Shown here piece by piece: positions 49,151-60,864 of a stretch of DNA of 64,000 nucleotides; positions within the stretch are counted from its first letter, which is position 1; the number at the start of each line of letters is the position of its first letter. The stretch spans positions 62,001 to 126,000 of the forward strand of contig DASPSJ010000040.1 of the NCBI GenBank assembly GCA_035623985.1, read 5' to 3'. Both the position numbers and the translations under genes were made by a program. The notes under the pieces were generated by a model. It was not told the origin of the DNA and searched no databases. It worked only from the letters and a program-made list of their open reading frames with translations. The stretch is from DAHUYF01 sp035623985. Its GTDB lineage: Bacteria; Pseudomonadota; Alphaproteobacteria; ATCC43930; CGMCC-115725.

Positions 49151-49293
49151 CTTTCCGCGGTCCCGGCGCGCTGGCGGCGCGCGACTCGATGCGCAGCGGA
49201 GAGAGCGGAAATCGCGATTGCGCCGCGGCCGGAACTCTGCGAGGTTGCCGGCGAGCGACAGGCTCGCGTCTTTTCGAGGGGCGACGCCAAAGA

Positions 49294-49944
49294 ATGGGCG
49301 AGGAGACGCGCGATCCCGCGAGCGACCTTGTGGATTTCGCCGGCGACCGCCGCTTTGCCACGATTCTCGCCGACCCGCCCTGGCGCTTTGCCAACCGAAC
49401 CGGCAAGATGGCGCCGGAGCACCGGCGGCTGTCGCGCTACGGCACGATGACCGTCGAGGAGATCGCCGGCCTTCCCGTCGCCGGACTCGCGGCCGAGACG
49501 GCGCATCTCTATCTCTGGGTTCCGAACGCGCTGCTGCCTGAGGGGCTGCGCGTCCTGCAGGCCTGGGGCTTTTCCTACAAGACCAACATCGTCTGGCACA
49601 AGCGGCGCAAGGACGGCGGCTCCGACGGACGGGGCGTCGGCTTCTATTTTCGCAACGTGACGGAACTCATCCTCTTCGGCGTGCGCGGCAAGAATGCCCG
49701 CACCCTGGCGCCCGGGCGGCGGCAGGTGAATTACCTCGGCACGCGCAAGCGCGAGCATTCGCGCAAGCCGGATGAGCAATTCGACATCATCGAATCCTGC
49801 AGCGCCGGTCCCTATCTCGAGCTTTTTGCCCGCGGACAGCGGCCGGGATGGGCCGCCTGGGGCCATGAGGCGGAAGAGGGCTACGAGCCGCGATGGCCGA
49901 CCTACGCCTACAATTCGACGGCCGCGCGCGCGGCGGGCGGTTGA
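49294..49944 (+). CDS. MT-A70-family adenine methyltransferase
   Basis: A 216-residue protein with the adenine-N6 catalytic motif DPPW in ATILADPPWRFANRT at about residues 22-36. YLWVPNALLPEGLRVLQAWG, FSYKTNIVWHKRR and FFRNVTELILFGVRG follow, and the C-terminal SAM-pocket segment is YLELFARGQRPGWAAWGHE. MT-A70 members methylate adenine in RNA or DNA. Bacterial stand-alone forms are often phage-derived DNA methyltransferases. No restriction enzyme is adjacent. The start is the ATG at 49294. A longer open frame from 49063 crosses the recA terminator and is unlikely. Confidence 0.88.
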   Translation: MGEETRDPASDLVDFAGDRRFATILADPPWRFANRTGKMAPEHRRLSRYGTMTVEEIAGLPVAGLAAETAHLYLWVPNALLPEGLRVLQAWGFSYKTNIVWHKRRKDGGSDGRGVGFYFRNVTELILFGVRGKNARTLAPGRRQVNYLGTRKREHSRKPDEQFDIIESCSAGPYLELFARGQRPGWAAWGHEAEEGYEPRWPTYAYNSTAARAAGG

Positions 49945-50079
49945 GGGAAGGGCAGCCGGCCGCGCGTCCGCCGGACAGCTCCCCCCGCTGCCGCCGTCCA
50001 GATGCGAACGGTCTTGTCGCTCCCCCGGACGGCCTTCGAGTCGCCGGGCGCCAAGCGGGCCTCGCCGGCCCGCCGCGGG

Positions 50080-51846
50080 TCAGCCGGCGATGCGCACCCG
50101 CGCTTGCTCTTCCTTGCGCGCTTTCGCCACCGCCGATTTGGCGCCGGTGCTGACGGTGAAGAGGTCGAGCCGGTCGAGCTCGTCGTCGACCACCGGCGTG
50201 AGCGCCTCGTCCTGATAGGTGCGCCGGTCGGGATCACTCGCCACCCGCTTGCGCAAGCGCCAAATCCGCCAGAAGAGGCCGGCAAGGCGCACATGCTTCA
50301 CCACGATCTCGGCGGCGTAGCGCGGATAGAACACCAGCGGGTGCTCGCGCGGCAGGCCGGGGCGGCGGTCCCTGCGGTATTTGCGCCGGAAATAGCCGCC
50401 TTGCAGCGGATGCACGCGCTCGATGGTGATCGAGCCGTAGAACCACAGGATCAGGAAGGAGATGTTGCCGAGCCCGTACCGGCCGGACGCCGCGCGGCGC
50501 ATCATTTTTTCCAGATGCTCCGGCGCGTAATAGGCCCGCCAGGCGCGCTGATAGATATCCTCCCACGCCGCCTTCGACATCTTGGGATGAGTGGTGGTGA
50601 CGTGCTCGAGATCGTATTTGTTGAGATCGGGATCGAGAGGGGCGCCGGCGAGGTGGAGCTTCTGGTGATCCTCGGAGCCCGGCAGCGGCGTGAGGCAGAA
50701 GAATTCCAGCATGTCGATCGGCAGCTCGCGCTGGATGATCTCGATGTCGCGCAGGATGGTCTCGGGCGTGTCGCCGGGGAATCCCAGGATGTAGCCGCCA
50801 TAGGTGGTGATGCCGAGGCTGCGCCATTCCAGCAGCATCTTGCGGTATTCGGTGATCTTGTTCTGCCGCTTCTTGGCGCCGAGCAGGCTGTCCGGGTTGA
50901 TGTTCTCGAGGCCGATGAAGACGCGCGTCACGCCGGCGCGCTTGGCCTTGGCGATGAAGTTCGGAATGCGGTGACAGAGCGTGTCGACCTGAATGATGAA
51001 CTTTATCCTGAGCCCTTCGCGCTCGCGGATGTCGCCCAGGCGGTCGAAAATGCTCTCCCAATCCTTGTTGCGCGCGAAATTGTCGTCGGTGATGAAAAAG
51101 TGGTCGATGCCCTGCGCCAGGTTGAGCCGCACGATCTGCTCGACGTCGTCGGCCGAGCGGCGGCGCGACTGGCGGCCCTGCACGTTGATGATGGTGCAGA
51201 AGGAGCATTGGAAGGGGCAGCCGCGGCCGGCGTCGAAGCTCGCCGTCTGCATGGCGATGCGCCGGATGCGGTCGGCCGGCAGCACCGGCGGCGGCCTGCC
51301 GGCGATGTTCGGCAGATCGTCCATGTAGTTGTAGAGCGGGCGGAGCGTCCCCCGCCAGGCGTCGCGCAGGACCTCGTCGAATCGCCCTTCCGCCTCGCCG
51401 GCAAAGAGCGAGATGCCGAGCGCCATCGCCTCCTCGAGCTCCGGCGACAGCTTGGGCAGCATCGCGATCGAGCCAGAGACGTGAAAGCCGCCGATGCAGA
51501 CCTGGAGTCCCTCAGCCCGCAGCCGGCGCGCGATGTCCATGGCGCGGGGAAACTCGTTCGACTGCACGCCGACCAGACCGACAAGCCCGGGACCGCCGCC
51601 GATCTCGCGGGCGATGCGCTCCGGCCGGATGCGCGTGTTGGTCTCGTCGAACGCGCTGACGACGATCTCGACATCTTCGCCCAGCACGCGGCGCTCGGAG
51701 CAGTCGCGGGCGAGGCCATAGAGATTGGCGAGCGTTGTCGACGGGATGGGCGAGCGCGCCCATTGGATGACATAGCCGTCGTCGTCGTAATGCGACGGCT
51801 TGATCAGAACCAGCGAAAAGCGACGACGGTTCTCCCCAGCGACCAT
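50080..51846 (-). CDS. B12-binding-type radical SAM protein
   Basis: A 588-residue protein. The N-terminal cobalamin-binding-like Rossmann region has GLVGLVGVQSNEFPRAMDIA and GGFHVSGSIAM. The radical SAM cluster motif is GCPFQCSFCTIINVQG (CxxxCxxC), followed by FITDDNFARNKDW, RVFIGLENINPDSL and GYILGFPGDTPETI, with a C-terminal extension including AWRAYYAPEHLEKMMRRA. The layout matches B12-dependent radical SAM enzymes (methyltransferases, cyclases). The substrate is unknown. The ATG at 51846 has AGGGGA before it. The open frame extends 20 codons further. Divergent from alaS. Confidence 0.87.
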   Translation of the reverse strand: MVAGENRRRFSLVLIKPSHYDDDGYVIQWARSPIPSTTLANLYGLARDCSERRVLGEDVEIVVSAFDETNTRIRPERIAREIGGGPGLVGLVGVQSNEFPRAMDIARRLRAEGLQVCIGGFHVSGSIAMLPKLSPELEEAMALGISLFAGEAEGRFDEVLRDAWRGTLRPLYNYMDDLPNIAGRPPPVLPADRIRRIAMQTASFDAGRGCPFQCSFCTIINVQGRQSRRRSADDVEQIVRLNLAQGIDHFFITDDNFARNKDWESIFDRLGDIREREGLRIKFIIQVDTLCHRIPNFIAKAKRAGVTRVFIGLENINPDSLLGAKKRQNKITEYRKMLLEWRSLGITTYGGYILGFPGDTPETILRDIEIIQRELPIDMLEFFCLTPLPGSEDHQKLHLAGAPLDPDLNKYDLEHVTTTHPKMSKAAWEDIYQRAWRAYYAPEHLEKMMRRAASGRYGLGNISFLILWFYGSITIERVHPLQGGYFRRKYRRDRRPGLPREHPLVFYPRYAAEIVVKHVRLAGLFWRIWRLRKRVASDPDRRTYQDEALTPVVDDELDRLDLFTVSTGAKSAVAKARKEEQARVRIAG

Positions 51847-52032
51847 CCTGTTCCCCTGCGGCCGGGCCGTCTTCGGCCCGCCGCCCAAGCAACCATCAAT
51901 ATACATCAGGTTAGCATCGATTCGCCGGCGCCCGAAGCCCCTAAATACTCGGCGATAACTTTACACTTGCGCCGCCGGTGGGCTAAAAGCGCCCGGCTTG
52001 GTCCCGCCCCCAGGAAAGCCCAAATAAGCGCC

Positions 52033-54711
<2,679 letters not shown>

Positions 54712-54822
54712 GCGCGCCGGGCCGAAAAAACCTCCGCGGGCGGGCCGCCGCCTAAAGACGGCGTTAACCAAGACGATGCTAGGCTTCTTGCCGACCGCTT
54801 CAAGGCGCGGGGGGAGGGGCCG

Positions 54823-55038
54823 ATGCTGGCTTTATTGAAATCGAAGCAGCTCTCGCCGGAAGAGTTTTCCGCACTGGGCTGTCCCGATACCGCCTATGTC
54901 AAGCGCGTCGACGCCGAAGGCATCGAGGCCTATGCGGCGCACGCCGCCGACGGCAGCTATCTCATGCTCTTCGCCGACCGCGATCTGGCCTTCGCCGAGC
55001 TGCGCCGGCACGATCTCGAGCCGGTCAGCATCCATTGA
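54823..55038 (+). CDS. DUF1150-family small protein
   Basis: A 71-residue protein with the DUF1150 pattern: LSPEEFSALGCPDTAYVKRV then YAAHAADGSYLMLFADRDLA and the ending RRHDLEPVSIH. DUF1150 proteins are small, alphaproteobacteria-specific and of unknown function, often near chaperone genes. GGGGAGGGG precedes the ATG. The stop overlaps a possible TTG of the next small gene. Confidence 0.8.
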   Translation: MLALLKSKQLSPEEFSALGCPDTAYVKRVDAEGIEAYAAHAADGSYLMLFADRDLAFAELRRHDLEPVSIH

Positions 55039-55052
55039 AGGGCGGCGTCCTC

Positions 55053-55235
55053 ATGTATCGTCCCAGCCGCCAACCCCGCGCCGTCGCCATCGCCCGGCCG
55101 CTCGCCGGCGCGCGCATGATGCGCGATCTCGCCCGCGACTGGCAGCGCTGGACGCCGGCCGAGCGCGCGGCCGCTCGGCTGATCGCCGTGCTCGCCGCCG
55201 CCTTGTGCCTGGGACAGGCCCTGCTCGCCGGCTGA
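55053..55235 (+). CDS. Small single-pass membrane protein, unknown
   Basis: 60 residues starting MYRPSRQPRAVAIARPLAGA. A basic N-terminal half is followed by one hydrophobic helix (AARLIAVLAAALCLGQALLA) at the C-terminus. No family recognised. It closely follows the DUF1150 gene, probably in the same transcript. A TTG at 55035 overlapping the upstream stop is an alternative start. Confidence 0.55.
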   Translation: MYRPSRQPRAVAIARPLAGARMMRDLARDWQRWTPAERAAARLIAVLAAALCLGQALLAG

Positions 55236-55247
55236 GCCGGCGGCCGG

Positions 55248-56462
55248 CTACGCCATCGCCCGCTTCAGCCCCTCGTCGAGCTTGTCGAGGAATTTGGTCG
55301 TGGTCAGCCAGGGTTGCTCCGGGCTGATCAGGATGGCGAGGTCCTTGGTCATGAACCCGGCCTCCACCGTGTCGACGCACACTTTCTCCAGCGTCTCGGC
55401 GAAGCGCTTGACCTCGGGCGTGCCGTCGAACTCGCCGCGATAGGCAAGGCCGCGCGTCCAGGCGAAGATCGAGGCGATGGGGTTGGTCGAGGTCTCCTTG
55501 CCCTGCTGATGCAGCCGGTAATGGCGCGTCACCGTGCCGTGCGCCGCTTCCGCCTCGACCGTTCTGCCGTCGGGCGTGAGCAGCACCGAGGTCATCAGCC
55601 CCAGCGAGCCGAAGCCCTGCGCCACCACGTCGGACTGAACGTCGCCGTCGTAATTCTTGCAGGCCCAGATGAAATTGCCGTTCCATTTGAGCGCGGCGGC
55701 CACCATGTCGTCGATCAGCCGGTGCTCGTAGGTGAGATTCTTCGCCTTGAACGCCGCCGCGAACTCCTTGTCGAAAATCTCCTGGAAGAGATCCTTGAAG
55801 CGGCCGTCATAGGCCTTGAGGATGGTGTTCTTGGTCGAGAGATAGACCGGCCAGCCGCGCTGCAGCCCGTAATTGAAGCAGGAGCGGGCGAAGCCGATGA
55901 TGGACTCGTCGAGATTGTACATGCTGAGCGCGACGCCGCCGCCGGGGAAGTCGAAGACGTCGTAGTGCAGCGGCTTGCCGCCGTCCCTGGGCGTGAAGGT
56001 GAGGGTGAGCTTGCCGGCGCCGGGCACGACCAGATCGGTGGCGCGGTACTGATCGCCGAAGGCGTGGCGGCCGATGACGATCGGCGCGGTCCAGCCCGGC
56101 ACCAGCCGCGGCACGTTCCGGCACACGATCGGCTCGCGGAAGATGGTGCCGCCGAGGATGTTGCGGATCGTGCCGTTGGGCGACTTCCACATCTTCTTGA
56201 GCTTGAATTCTTTGACGCGCGCCTCGTCGGGAGTGATGGTGGCGCATTTGACGCCGACGCCGTATTTGGCGATGGCGTTGGCGCTGTCGATGGTGACCTG
56301 ATCGTCGGTCCGGTCGCGCTCCTCGATGCCGAGGTCGTAGTATTTCAGGTCGATGTCGAGATAAGGCAGGATCAGCTTTTCCTTGATGAACTGCCAGATG
56401 ATGCGCGTCATCTCGTCGCCGTCGAGCTCGACGACGGGAGTCTTCACCTTGATCTTCTTCAT
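55248..56462 (-). CDS. icd: NADP-dependent isocitrate dehydrogenase
   Basis: A 404-residue homodimeric-type IDH: KIKVKTPVVELDGDEMTRII, the substrate loop MWKSPNGTIRNILGGTIFRE (Ser and Asn contact isocitrate, Arg cluster), AYDGRFKDLFQEIFDKEF, and NYDGDVQSDVVAQGFGSLGL with the metal-binding Asp residues. It oxidatively decarboxylates isocitrate to 2-oxoglutarate, yielding NADPH. This eukaryote-like subtype is usual in alphaproteobacteria. The ATG at 56462 begins the conserved N-terminus. The 20-codon upstream extension is not supported. Confidence 0.97.
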   Translation of the reverse strand: MKKIKVKTPVVELDGDEMTRIIWQFIKEKLILPYLDIDLKYYDLGIEERDRTDDQVTIDSANAIAKYGVGVKCATITPDEARVKEFKLKKMWKSPNGTIRNILGGTIFREPIVCRNVPRLVPGWTAPIVIGRHAFGDQYRATDLVVPGAGKLTLTFTPRDGGKPLHYDVFDFPGGGVALSMYNLDESIIGFARSCFNYGLQRGWPVYLSTKNTILKAYDGRFKDLFQEIFDKEFAAAFKAKNLTYEHRLIDDMVAAALKWNGNFIWACKNYDGDVQSDVVAQGFGSLGLMTSVLLTPDGRTVEAEAAHGTVTRHYRLHQQGKETSTNPIASIFAWTRGLAYRGEFDGTPEVKRFAETLEKVCVDTVEAGFMTKDLAILISPEQPWLTTTKFLDKLDEGLKRAMA

Positions 56463-56543
56463 GACGGAAAAGTCCTCAGCCGCAGGAGAGCCGGAACATA
56501 GCATGCAAGCCTCCAGGCGCAAGCGATGCCGGGGCGGGGCGGC

Positions 56544-57125
56544 TCAGGCGAGGCTGCTGTCGCCCTTGAGCTTGGGCTCCGGCAGCGCGGCGAAGGTCGG
56601 CAGCACGTCCTCGACATGCGTGAGAATGCGGAAATAGCCGCGCGCCGCCGGCGGGGCGAAGCCGTGGGCGATGGTATGCTCGATCAGCGCCGCCAGCGGC
56701 GCCCAATAGCCGGCGACGTCGACCAGCACCACCGGCTTGTCGTGCAGGCCGAGCTGGCGCCAGGTGACGATCTCGATGGTCTCGTCGAGCGTGCCGAGCC
56801 CGCCCGGCAAGATCGCGAAGCCGTCGGCGAGGTCGAACATGCGCTGCTTGCGCTCATGCATGCTGGCGACGACGACGAGGCGCGCATTGGGATGCGCCAC
56901 TTCGCGCTCGTAGAGATGGGCCGGGATGACGCCGGTGACGCGGCCGTTGCCGGCCAGCGCGGCATCGGCGAGGAGGCCCATGAGCCCGACCCGTCCGCCG
57001 CCATAGATCAGCTCGATGCCGGCATCGGCCATCAGCGTGCCCAATCGCATCGCCGCCTGGCGGTAGCTTTCCTCGGCGCCGCGCGACGAGCCGCAATAGA
57101 CGCAAAGCCGCTTGATCGCCGCCAT
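56544..57125 (-). CDS. LOG-family cytokinin riboside monophosphate phosphoribohydrolase (TIGR00730)
   Basis: A 193-residue protein with the Rossmann start KRLCVYCGSSRGAEESY, GGGRVGLMGLLADAAL and the LOG motif PGGLGTLDETIEIVTWRQLG. LOG enzymes cleave nucleoside 5'-monophosphates to base and ribose phosphate. In bacteria the physiological substrate is usually unclear. The ATG at 57125 matches the family N-terminus. Divergent from the LysM gene 81 bp away. Confidence 0.93.
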   Translation of the reverse strand: MAAIKRLCVYCGSSRGAEESYRQAAMRLGTLMADAGIELIYGGGRVGLMGLLADAALAGNGRVTGVIPAHLYEREVAHPNARLVVVASMHERKQRMFDLADGFAILPGGLGTLDETIEIVTWRQLGLHDKPVVLVDVAGYWAPLAALIEHTIAHGFAPPAARGYFRILTHVEDVLPTFAALPEPKLKGDSSLA

Positions 57126-57206
57126 GGCGCGTGCTGCTTTCCCAGGATCGTCGGACCGGGCTAGAATGCCCAACCTGCCGCGCTTGGCAAGGGTCCAAGA
57201 GGGTGC

Positions 57207-58163
57207 ATGAGACGGGACGCGGTCATCGGCCTCATTGCCGCGGCGGTGGTCATCGTGGCGGGGTTGGCCTATTGGCGCTGGAGCGCGGCGCCGCCGGCCA
57301 CGCCGCCGCCCGCACCGCCCGCGCCGCCGCAGGCCGCAGCGCCTGAGCCGGCGCCCGGCGCCGTGGCGCCGAGCTTCGACATCGTGCGCATCAACCCGCA
57401 AGGCGACGCGGTGATCGCCGGCCGCGCCGCGCCCGGCGCCGAGGTCACCGTCCATGACGGCGACAAGGTGCTGGGCCAAGTCACCGCCGACGGGAAAGGC
57501 GAATGGGTGCTGGTGCCCAAGGAGAAGCTGGCGCCCGGCGAGCATCAGCTCAGCCTCAGCGCCCGCGGCAAGGACGGCAGCACCAGCACGTCCGAGGGCG
57601 TCGTTGCCATGATGGTGCCGGAGCGCGCGCCGGGCGCCCAGCCGGGGCAGGCGGGCGAAGCAGTCGCCGTGCTGGTGCCGCGCCAGGGGAGCGGTCCGGC
57701 CCGCGCGCTGCAGCTACCGCGGGGCAAGCGGCTCGCGCTCGACGTCATCGAATACGACGCCGCCGGCAAGGTGCAGCTCCTCGGCCGCGCCGAGCCCCAA
57801 AGCCGCGTCGAGGCCTATCTCGACGACGCGCTCGCCGGCCACGGCCAGGTCGATGCCTCGGGCGACTGGTCCATGACGCTCGAGCATGCGGTGCCGGAAG
57901 GAACGTACCGGCTGCGCCTCGACGCGCTCGACGGCAACGGCCGCAAGCTTGCCGAAGTGACGCTCACCTTCAGCCGCGTGGCGCCGCCGGCCGGCGCGGT
58001 CGCGGTCGACATTCAGCCCGGCAACAACCTCTGGCGCATCGCCCAGCGCTCTTATGGCGACGGGCTGAGCTATGTGCTGATCTATCAGGCCAACCGGGCG
58101 CAGATCCGCGACCCCAACCTGATCTATCCCGGTCAGGTCTTCGCCGTGCCGAACAAGCCCTAG
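57207..58163 (+). CDS. LysM-domain membrane-anchored protein
   Basis: A 318-residue protein: an N-terminal membrane anchor (VIGLIAAAVVIVAGLAYWRW), a Pro/Ala linker, two Ig-like beta domains with matching AVIAGRAAPGAEVTVHDGDK and VQLLGRAEPQSRVEAYLDDA segments, and a C-terminal LysM motif (IQPGNNLWRIAQRSYGDGLS ... DPNLIYPGQVFAVP) for peptidoglycan binding. It probably sits in the inner membrane and reaches the cell wall. This domain order is common in alphaproteobacterial LysM proteins of unknown role. GAGGG precedes the ATG. Confidence 0.9.
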   Translation: MRRDAVIGLIAAAVVIVAGLAYWRWSAAPPATPPPAPPAPPQAAAPEPAPGAVAPSFDIVRINPQGDAVIAGRAAPGAEVTVHDGDKVLGQVTADGKGEWVLVPKEKLAPGEHQLSLSARGKDGSTSTSEGVVAMMVPERAPGAQPGQAGEAVAVLVPRQGSGPARALQLPRGKRLALDVIEYDAAGKVQLLGRAEPQSRVEAYLDDALAGHGQVDASGDWSMTLEHAVPEGTYRLRLDALDGNGRKLAEVTLTFSRVAPPAGAVAVDIQPGNNLWRIAQRSYGDGLSYVLIYQANRAQIRDPNLIYPGQVFAVPNKP

Positions 58164-58190
58164 GGCAACGCGAAGCGCTGTCGCCCGCCG

Positions 58191-58222
58191 GCGAAATCCT
58201 AGCGCGTTGCGCTAGGATTCGC
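58191..58222. terminator. Hairpin between convergent genes
   Basis: gcgaaatcctagcgc and gcgctaggattcgc pair around a 3-base loop with one bulged base. Located between the LysM gene and the convergent 160-residue gene, whose last codons lie in the right arm. A bidirectional terminator is plausible, but no T-run follows. Confidence 0.5.
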
Positions 58223-58694
58223 CTGCGACGGCGACGATGAGCTCGAGATAGGGCCGGCTGCGCAGCAGCAGCGTCGCGGTGCCGGCGATGACCGCGGTCG
58301 GCGTCAGCGGCAGACCGAGATCGATCTCGCCGCTGGCGCGGATGAGATGCTCTGCCGTGAGCTCCCAGCGCAGGCCCGAAGCGTGCCGCGCGGCCGCGAG
58401 CACTTTGCGCAACCGGCGGCGGCGCGCCGCGTTCTCGATGGAATAAGGCAGCAGGCCGAGATCGCCGGTAAGCTGCAGCACCGGCCGGCCATGGCGGCGC
58501 TCGGTCCGCGCCGTGAACGGCACTTCCTTGAAGCAGAAGCGGAAATTGAGCACGCCCGAGGGGCGGGCCGGGCGCAGGCCGAAGGAAGCGTCGAAGCTGT
58601 CGATTTCCAGCGGAAGCTCGACGCGGCCGAGCGAGGCGATCACCCCCTCGGGCAGGGCGCTGATCGGGGCAGGCAGGACGGAGCCGGCGGTCAT
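58212..58694 (-). CDS. Conserved-looking protein of unknown function, 160 residues
   Basis: A soluble 160-residue protein without signal peptide or membrane helix. An alternation of beta-like stretches (VLNFRFCFKEVPFTARTE; TATLLLRSRPYLELIVAVAG) and a basic helix (SIENAARRRRLRKVLAAARH) suggests a compact alpha/beta fold. I recognise no family. Codon usage matches the chromosome. It lies alone between the hairpin and the DUF1491 gene, 65 bp downstream of that gene's stop and in the same direction. Confidence 0.7.
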   Translation of the reverse strand: MTAGSVLPAPISALPEGVIASLGRVELPLEIDSFDASFGLRPARPSGVLNFRFCFKEVPFTARTERRHGRPVLQLTGDLGLLPYSIENAARRRRLRKVLAAARHASGLRWELTAEHLIRASGEIDLGLPLTPTAVIAGTATLLLRSRPYLELIVAVAGES

Positions 58695-58759
58695 GGCCGG
58701 CGACTGTGACGAGATATCCTTAACATCCGGTTATCGGAGGACGGATCCCCGCTGACGGC

Positions 58760-59095
58760 TCAGAGAACCCGGCCGGAGAAAATCGGGCGGCCTTCGCGGT
58801 CCTCGATCTCGACCACCCAGAGGTCGGGATCGCGCTGTACCTGCCGGGCGATATAAGCGTCGGCGGTCGCCTCATCGACCGCCGCCTCGCCGGTGGCGCG
58901 CAGCCAGGCGAGATCGCCTTGCGGCAACCGCGTCTGCGCCAGCACGGTGAAGCCGTGCTCGAGCCGGTTGAGCTTGATCAGGATGGTGCCGGCATCCTCG
59001 TCGCCGCGGCGCGCAATGACGATGGGGATGGCGCGCACGGCGCATTGCCGCACCGCCGCCATGACCTGGATCCTCGTCTTGAGCCGCGGCTCCAT
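58760..59095 (-). CDS. DUF1491-family protein
   Basis: A 111-residue protein beginning MEPRLKTRIQVMAAVRQCAV and continuing with IVIARRGDEDAGTILIKLNR and the ending WVVEIEDREGRPIFSGRVL. This matches DUF1491, a small alphaproteobacterial family of unknown role. The ATG at 59095 fits; the open frame continues far upstream only because of GC bias. Divergent from the acyl-CoA dehydrogenase at 59249. Confidence 0.82.
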   Translation of the reverse strand: MEPRLKTRIQVMAAVRQCAVRAIPIVIARRGDEDAGTILIKLNRLEHGFTVLAQTRLPQGDLAWLRATGEAAVDEATADAYIARQVQRDPDLWVVEIEDREGRPIFSGRVL

Positions 59096-59248
59096 CGGGA
59101 GACTCGCTCCGCTGCTGCGGCCTGACATATGGCCTATCGCCGCGCCGCCGGCAACGGCGTCCGGCGCCGCCGCGACAGCAATGCCGGGGCTGGCGGCGGC
59201 GGCCCGGCTGCAATAGGGTCGAGCGCTCTTGCAAGCGAGGTCCCAGCC

Positions 59249-60406
59249 ATGGCAGGCACCGCCGATATCGCCGACATCCGCAAGGCCGTCGCCGCGCTCT
59301 GTGCGCGGTTCCCCGGCGAGTACTGGCGCGCGCTCGACCGCGATCGGGCCTATCCCACCGATTTCGTGCGCGCGCTCACCGAGGGCGGATTCCTCGCCTG
59401 CCTCATTCCCGAGGAGTATGGCGGCAGCGGCCTCGGCATCCTTGCCGCGGCGGCGATCCTGGAGGAGGTGCACAAGAACGGCTGCAACGGCGCCGCCTGC
59501 CACGCGCAGATGTACATCATGGGAACGCTGCTGCGCCACGGCAGTCCGCAGCAGAAGGCGCAATGGCTGCCGAGGATCGCCTCGGGCGAGCTGCGGCTCC
59601 AGGCTTTCGGCGTCACCGAGCCCAGCGCCGGCACCGACACCACCGCGATCCGCACCACCGCCGAGCGCCGGGGCGACCGCTATGTCGTCAACGGCCAGAA
59701 GGTCTGGACCTCGCGCATCGAGCATTCCGACCTGCTGCTGCTGCTGGCGCGCACCACGCCGCGCGCCGCTTCGGCGACGCGCACTGACGGCATCTCGGTG
59801 CTGCTGGTCGATCTGCGCCAGGCGCGCGGCCGCGGCGTCACCATCCGCCCGATCCGCACCATGATGAACCACGCCACCACCGAGGTGTTCTTCGACAATC
59901 TCGACGTGCCGGCGGAGAATCTGATCGGCGAGGAAGGGAAGGGCTTCCGCTACATCCTCGACGGCATGAACGCCGAGCGCATCCTCATCGCCGCCGAATG
60001 CATCGGCGACGCCCGCTGGTTCATCGCCAAAGCGACCGACTACGCCAAGTCGCGCATCGTCTTCGGCCGGCCGATCGGCCAGAACCAGGGCATCCAATTC
60101 CCGATCGCGCGCGCCTATGCCGCAAGCGAAGCGGCGGCGCTGATGGTCGAGCGCGCCGCCGCGCTCTATGAGCAGGACGAGAGCTGCGGCAAGGAAGCGA
60201 ACATGGCGAAGCTGCTGGCCGCCGACGCGTCATGGGCGGCCGCCGACATGTGCCTTCAGACCCATGGCGGCTTCGGCTTTGCCGAGGAATACGACGTCGA
60301 GCGCAAGTTCCGCGAGACGCGGCTCTATCAGGTGGCGCCGATCTCGACCAATCTGATCCTGGCCTATCTCGCCGAGCACGTGCTGGGGCTGCCGCGCTCT
60401 TATTAG
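59249..60406 (+). CDS. Acyl-CoA dehydrogenase
   Basis: A 385-residue flavoenzyme with the family layout: an N-terminal helical domain (EEYGGSGLGILAAAAILEEV), the FAD-binding signature FGVTEPSAGTDTT, and KVWTSRIEHSD. The C-terminal helical domain includes FGRPIGQNQGIQFPIARAYA and the closing LQTHGGFGFAEEYDVERKFR. It introduces a 2,3-double bond into an acyl-CoA and passes electrons to ETF. Chain specificity is not readable. It converges on the VOC gene with a 4-bp overlap, and a paralogue lies at 60865-62028. Confidence 0.92.
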   Translation: MAGTADIADIRKAVAALCARFPGEYWRALDRDRAYPTDFVRALTEGGFLACLIPEEYGGSGLGILAAAAILEEVHKNGCNGAACHAQMYIMGTLLRHGSPQQKAQWLPRIASGELRLQAFGVTEPSAGTDTTAIRTTAERRGDRYVVNGQKVWTSRIEHSDLLLLLARTTPRAASATRTDGISVLLVDLRQARGRGVTIRPIRTMMNHATTEVFFDNLDVPAENLIGEEGKGFRYILDGMNAERILIAAECIGDARWFIAKATDYAKSRIVFGRPIGQNQGIQFPIARAYAASEAAALMVERAAALYEQDESCGKEANMAKLLAADASWAAADMCLQTHGGFGFAEEYDVERKFRETRLYQVAPISTNLILAYLAEHVLGLPRSY

Positions 60407-60807
60407 CGCGCGCGATCGATTGAGCCCCGCGGCTGCGGGAAATTGATCTCGATCATCACCTTGTTGGGGTCCTGGACGAAGAGCTGCTTGAGGCGGATGC
60501 CGGGCACTTCGTTCTCGCGGAAAGCCAGTCCCAAGCGCTTGAAGCGGTCGCGCATGCCTTCGAAATCCTCGGCGGTGAAGGCGACGTGGTCGAAATTGCC
60601 GGTGGTGTCGCCGGGGCCGGCGCCGATCTGGCCGCTGCGCGGCACCAGATGCACCACCGCCTGATCGCCGCAATAGAGCCAATAGCCGGGAAAGGCGAGG
60701 GGCGGGCGCTGCCCGTCCCTGAGCCCCAGCACCTCGCTGTAGAAGTCGCGCGTGCCCTCGAGATCATCGGTGCGCACGGTGACGTGGTTGAGCTGGGTGA
60801 GCGGCAT
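60403..60807 (-). CDS. VOC-family (glyoxalase/dioxygenase fold) protein
   Basis: A 134-residue protein made of two beta-alpha-beta-beta-beta modules: LTQLNHVTVRTDDLEGTRDF, then FDHVAFTAEDFEGMRDRFKR and the end DPNKVMIEINFPQP. Metal ligands of the VOC fold are visible as His in LNHVTV and FDHVAF and Glu in IEINF. GGAGG precedes the ATG at 60807. It may be a lyase, epimerase or resistance protein. The setting between acyl-CoA dehydrogenases hints at CoA-ester metabolism (for example a methylmalonyl-CoA epimerase-like role), but that is inference. Confidence 0.87.
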   Translation of the reverse strand: MPLTQLNHVTVRTDDLEGTRDFYSEVLGLRDGQRPPLAFPGYWLYCGDQAVVHLVPRSGQIGAGPGDTTGNFDHVAFTAEDFEGMRDRFKRLGLAFRENEVPGIRLKQLFVQDPNKVMIEINFPQPRGSIDRAR

Positions 60808-60864
60808 GGTTTCCTCCCGGTCGCTTTCCGGCAAGGATAGCGCCTCATCCTCGCCAGCGACAAC

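Noticed and set aside
49063..49293. N-terminal extension of the MT-A70 gene
   Set aside because: The extension would be translated through the recA terminator and has no methyltransferase similarity; the ATG at 49294 is adequate.
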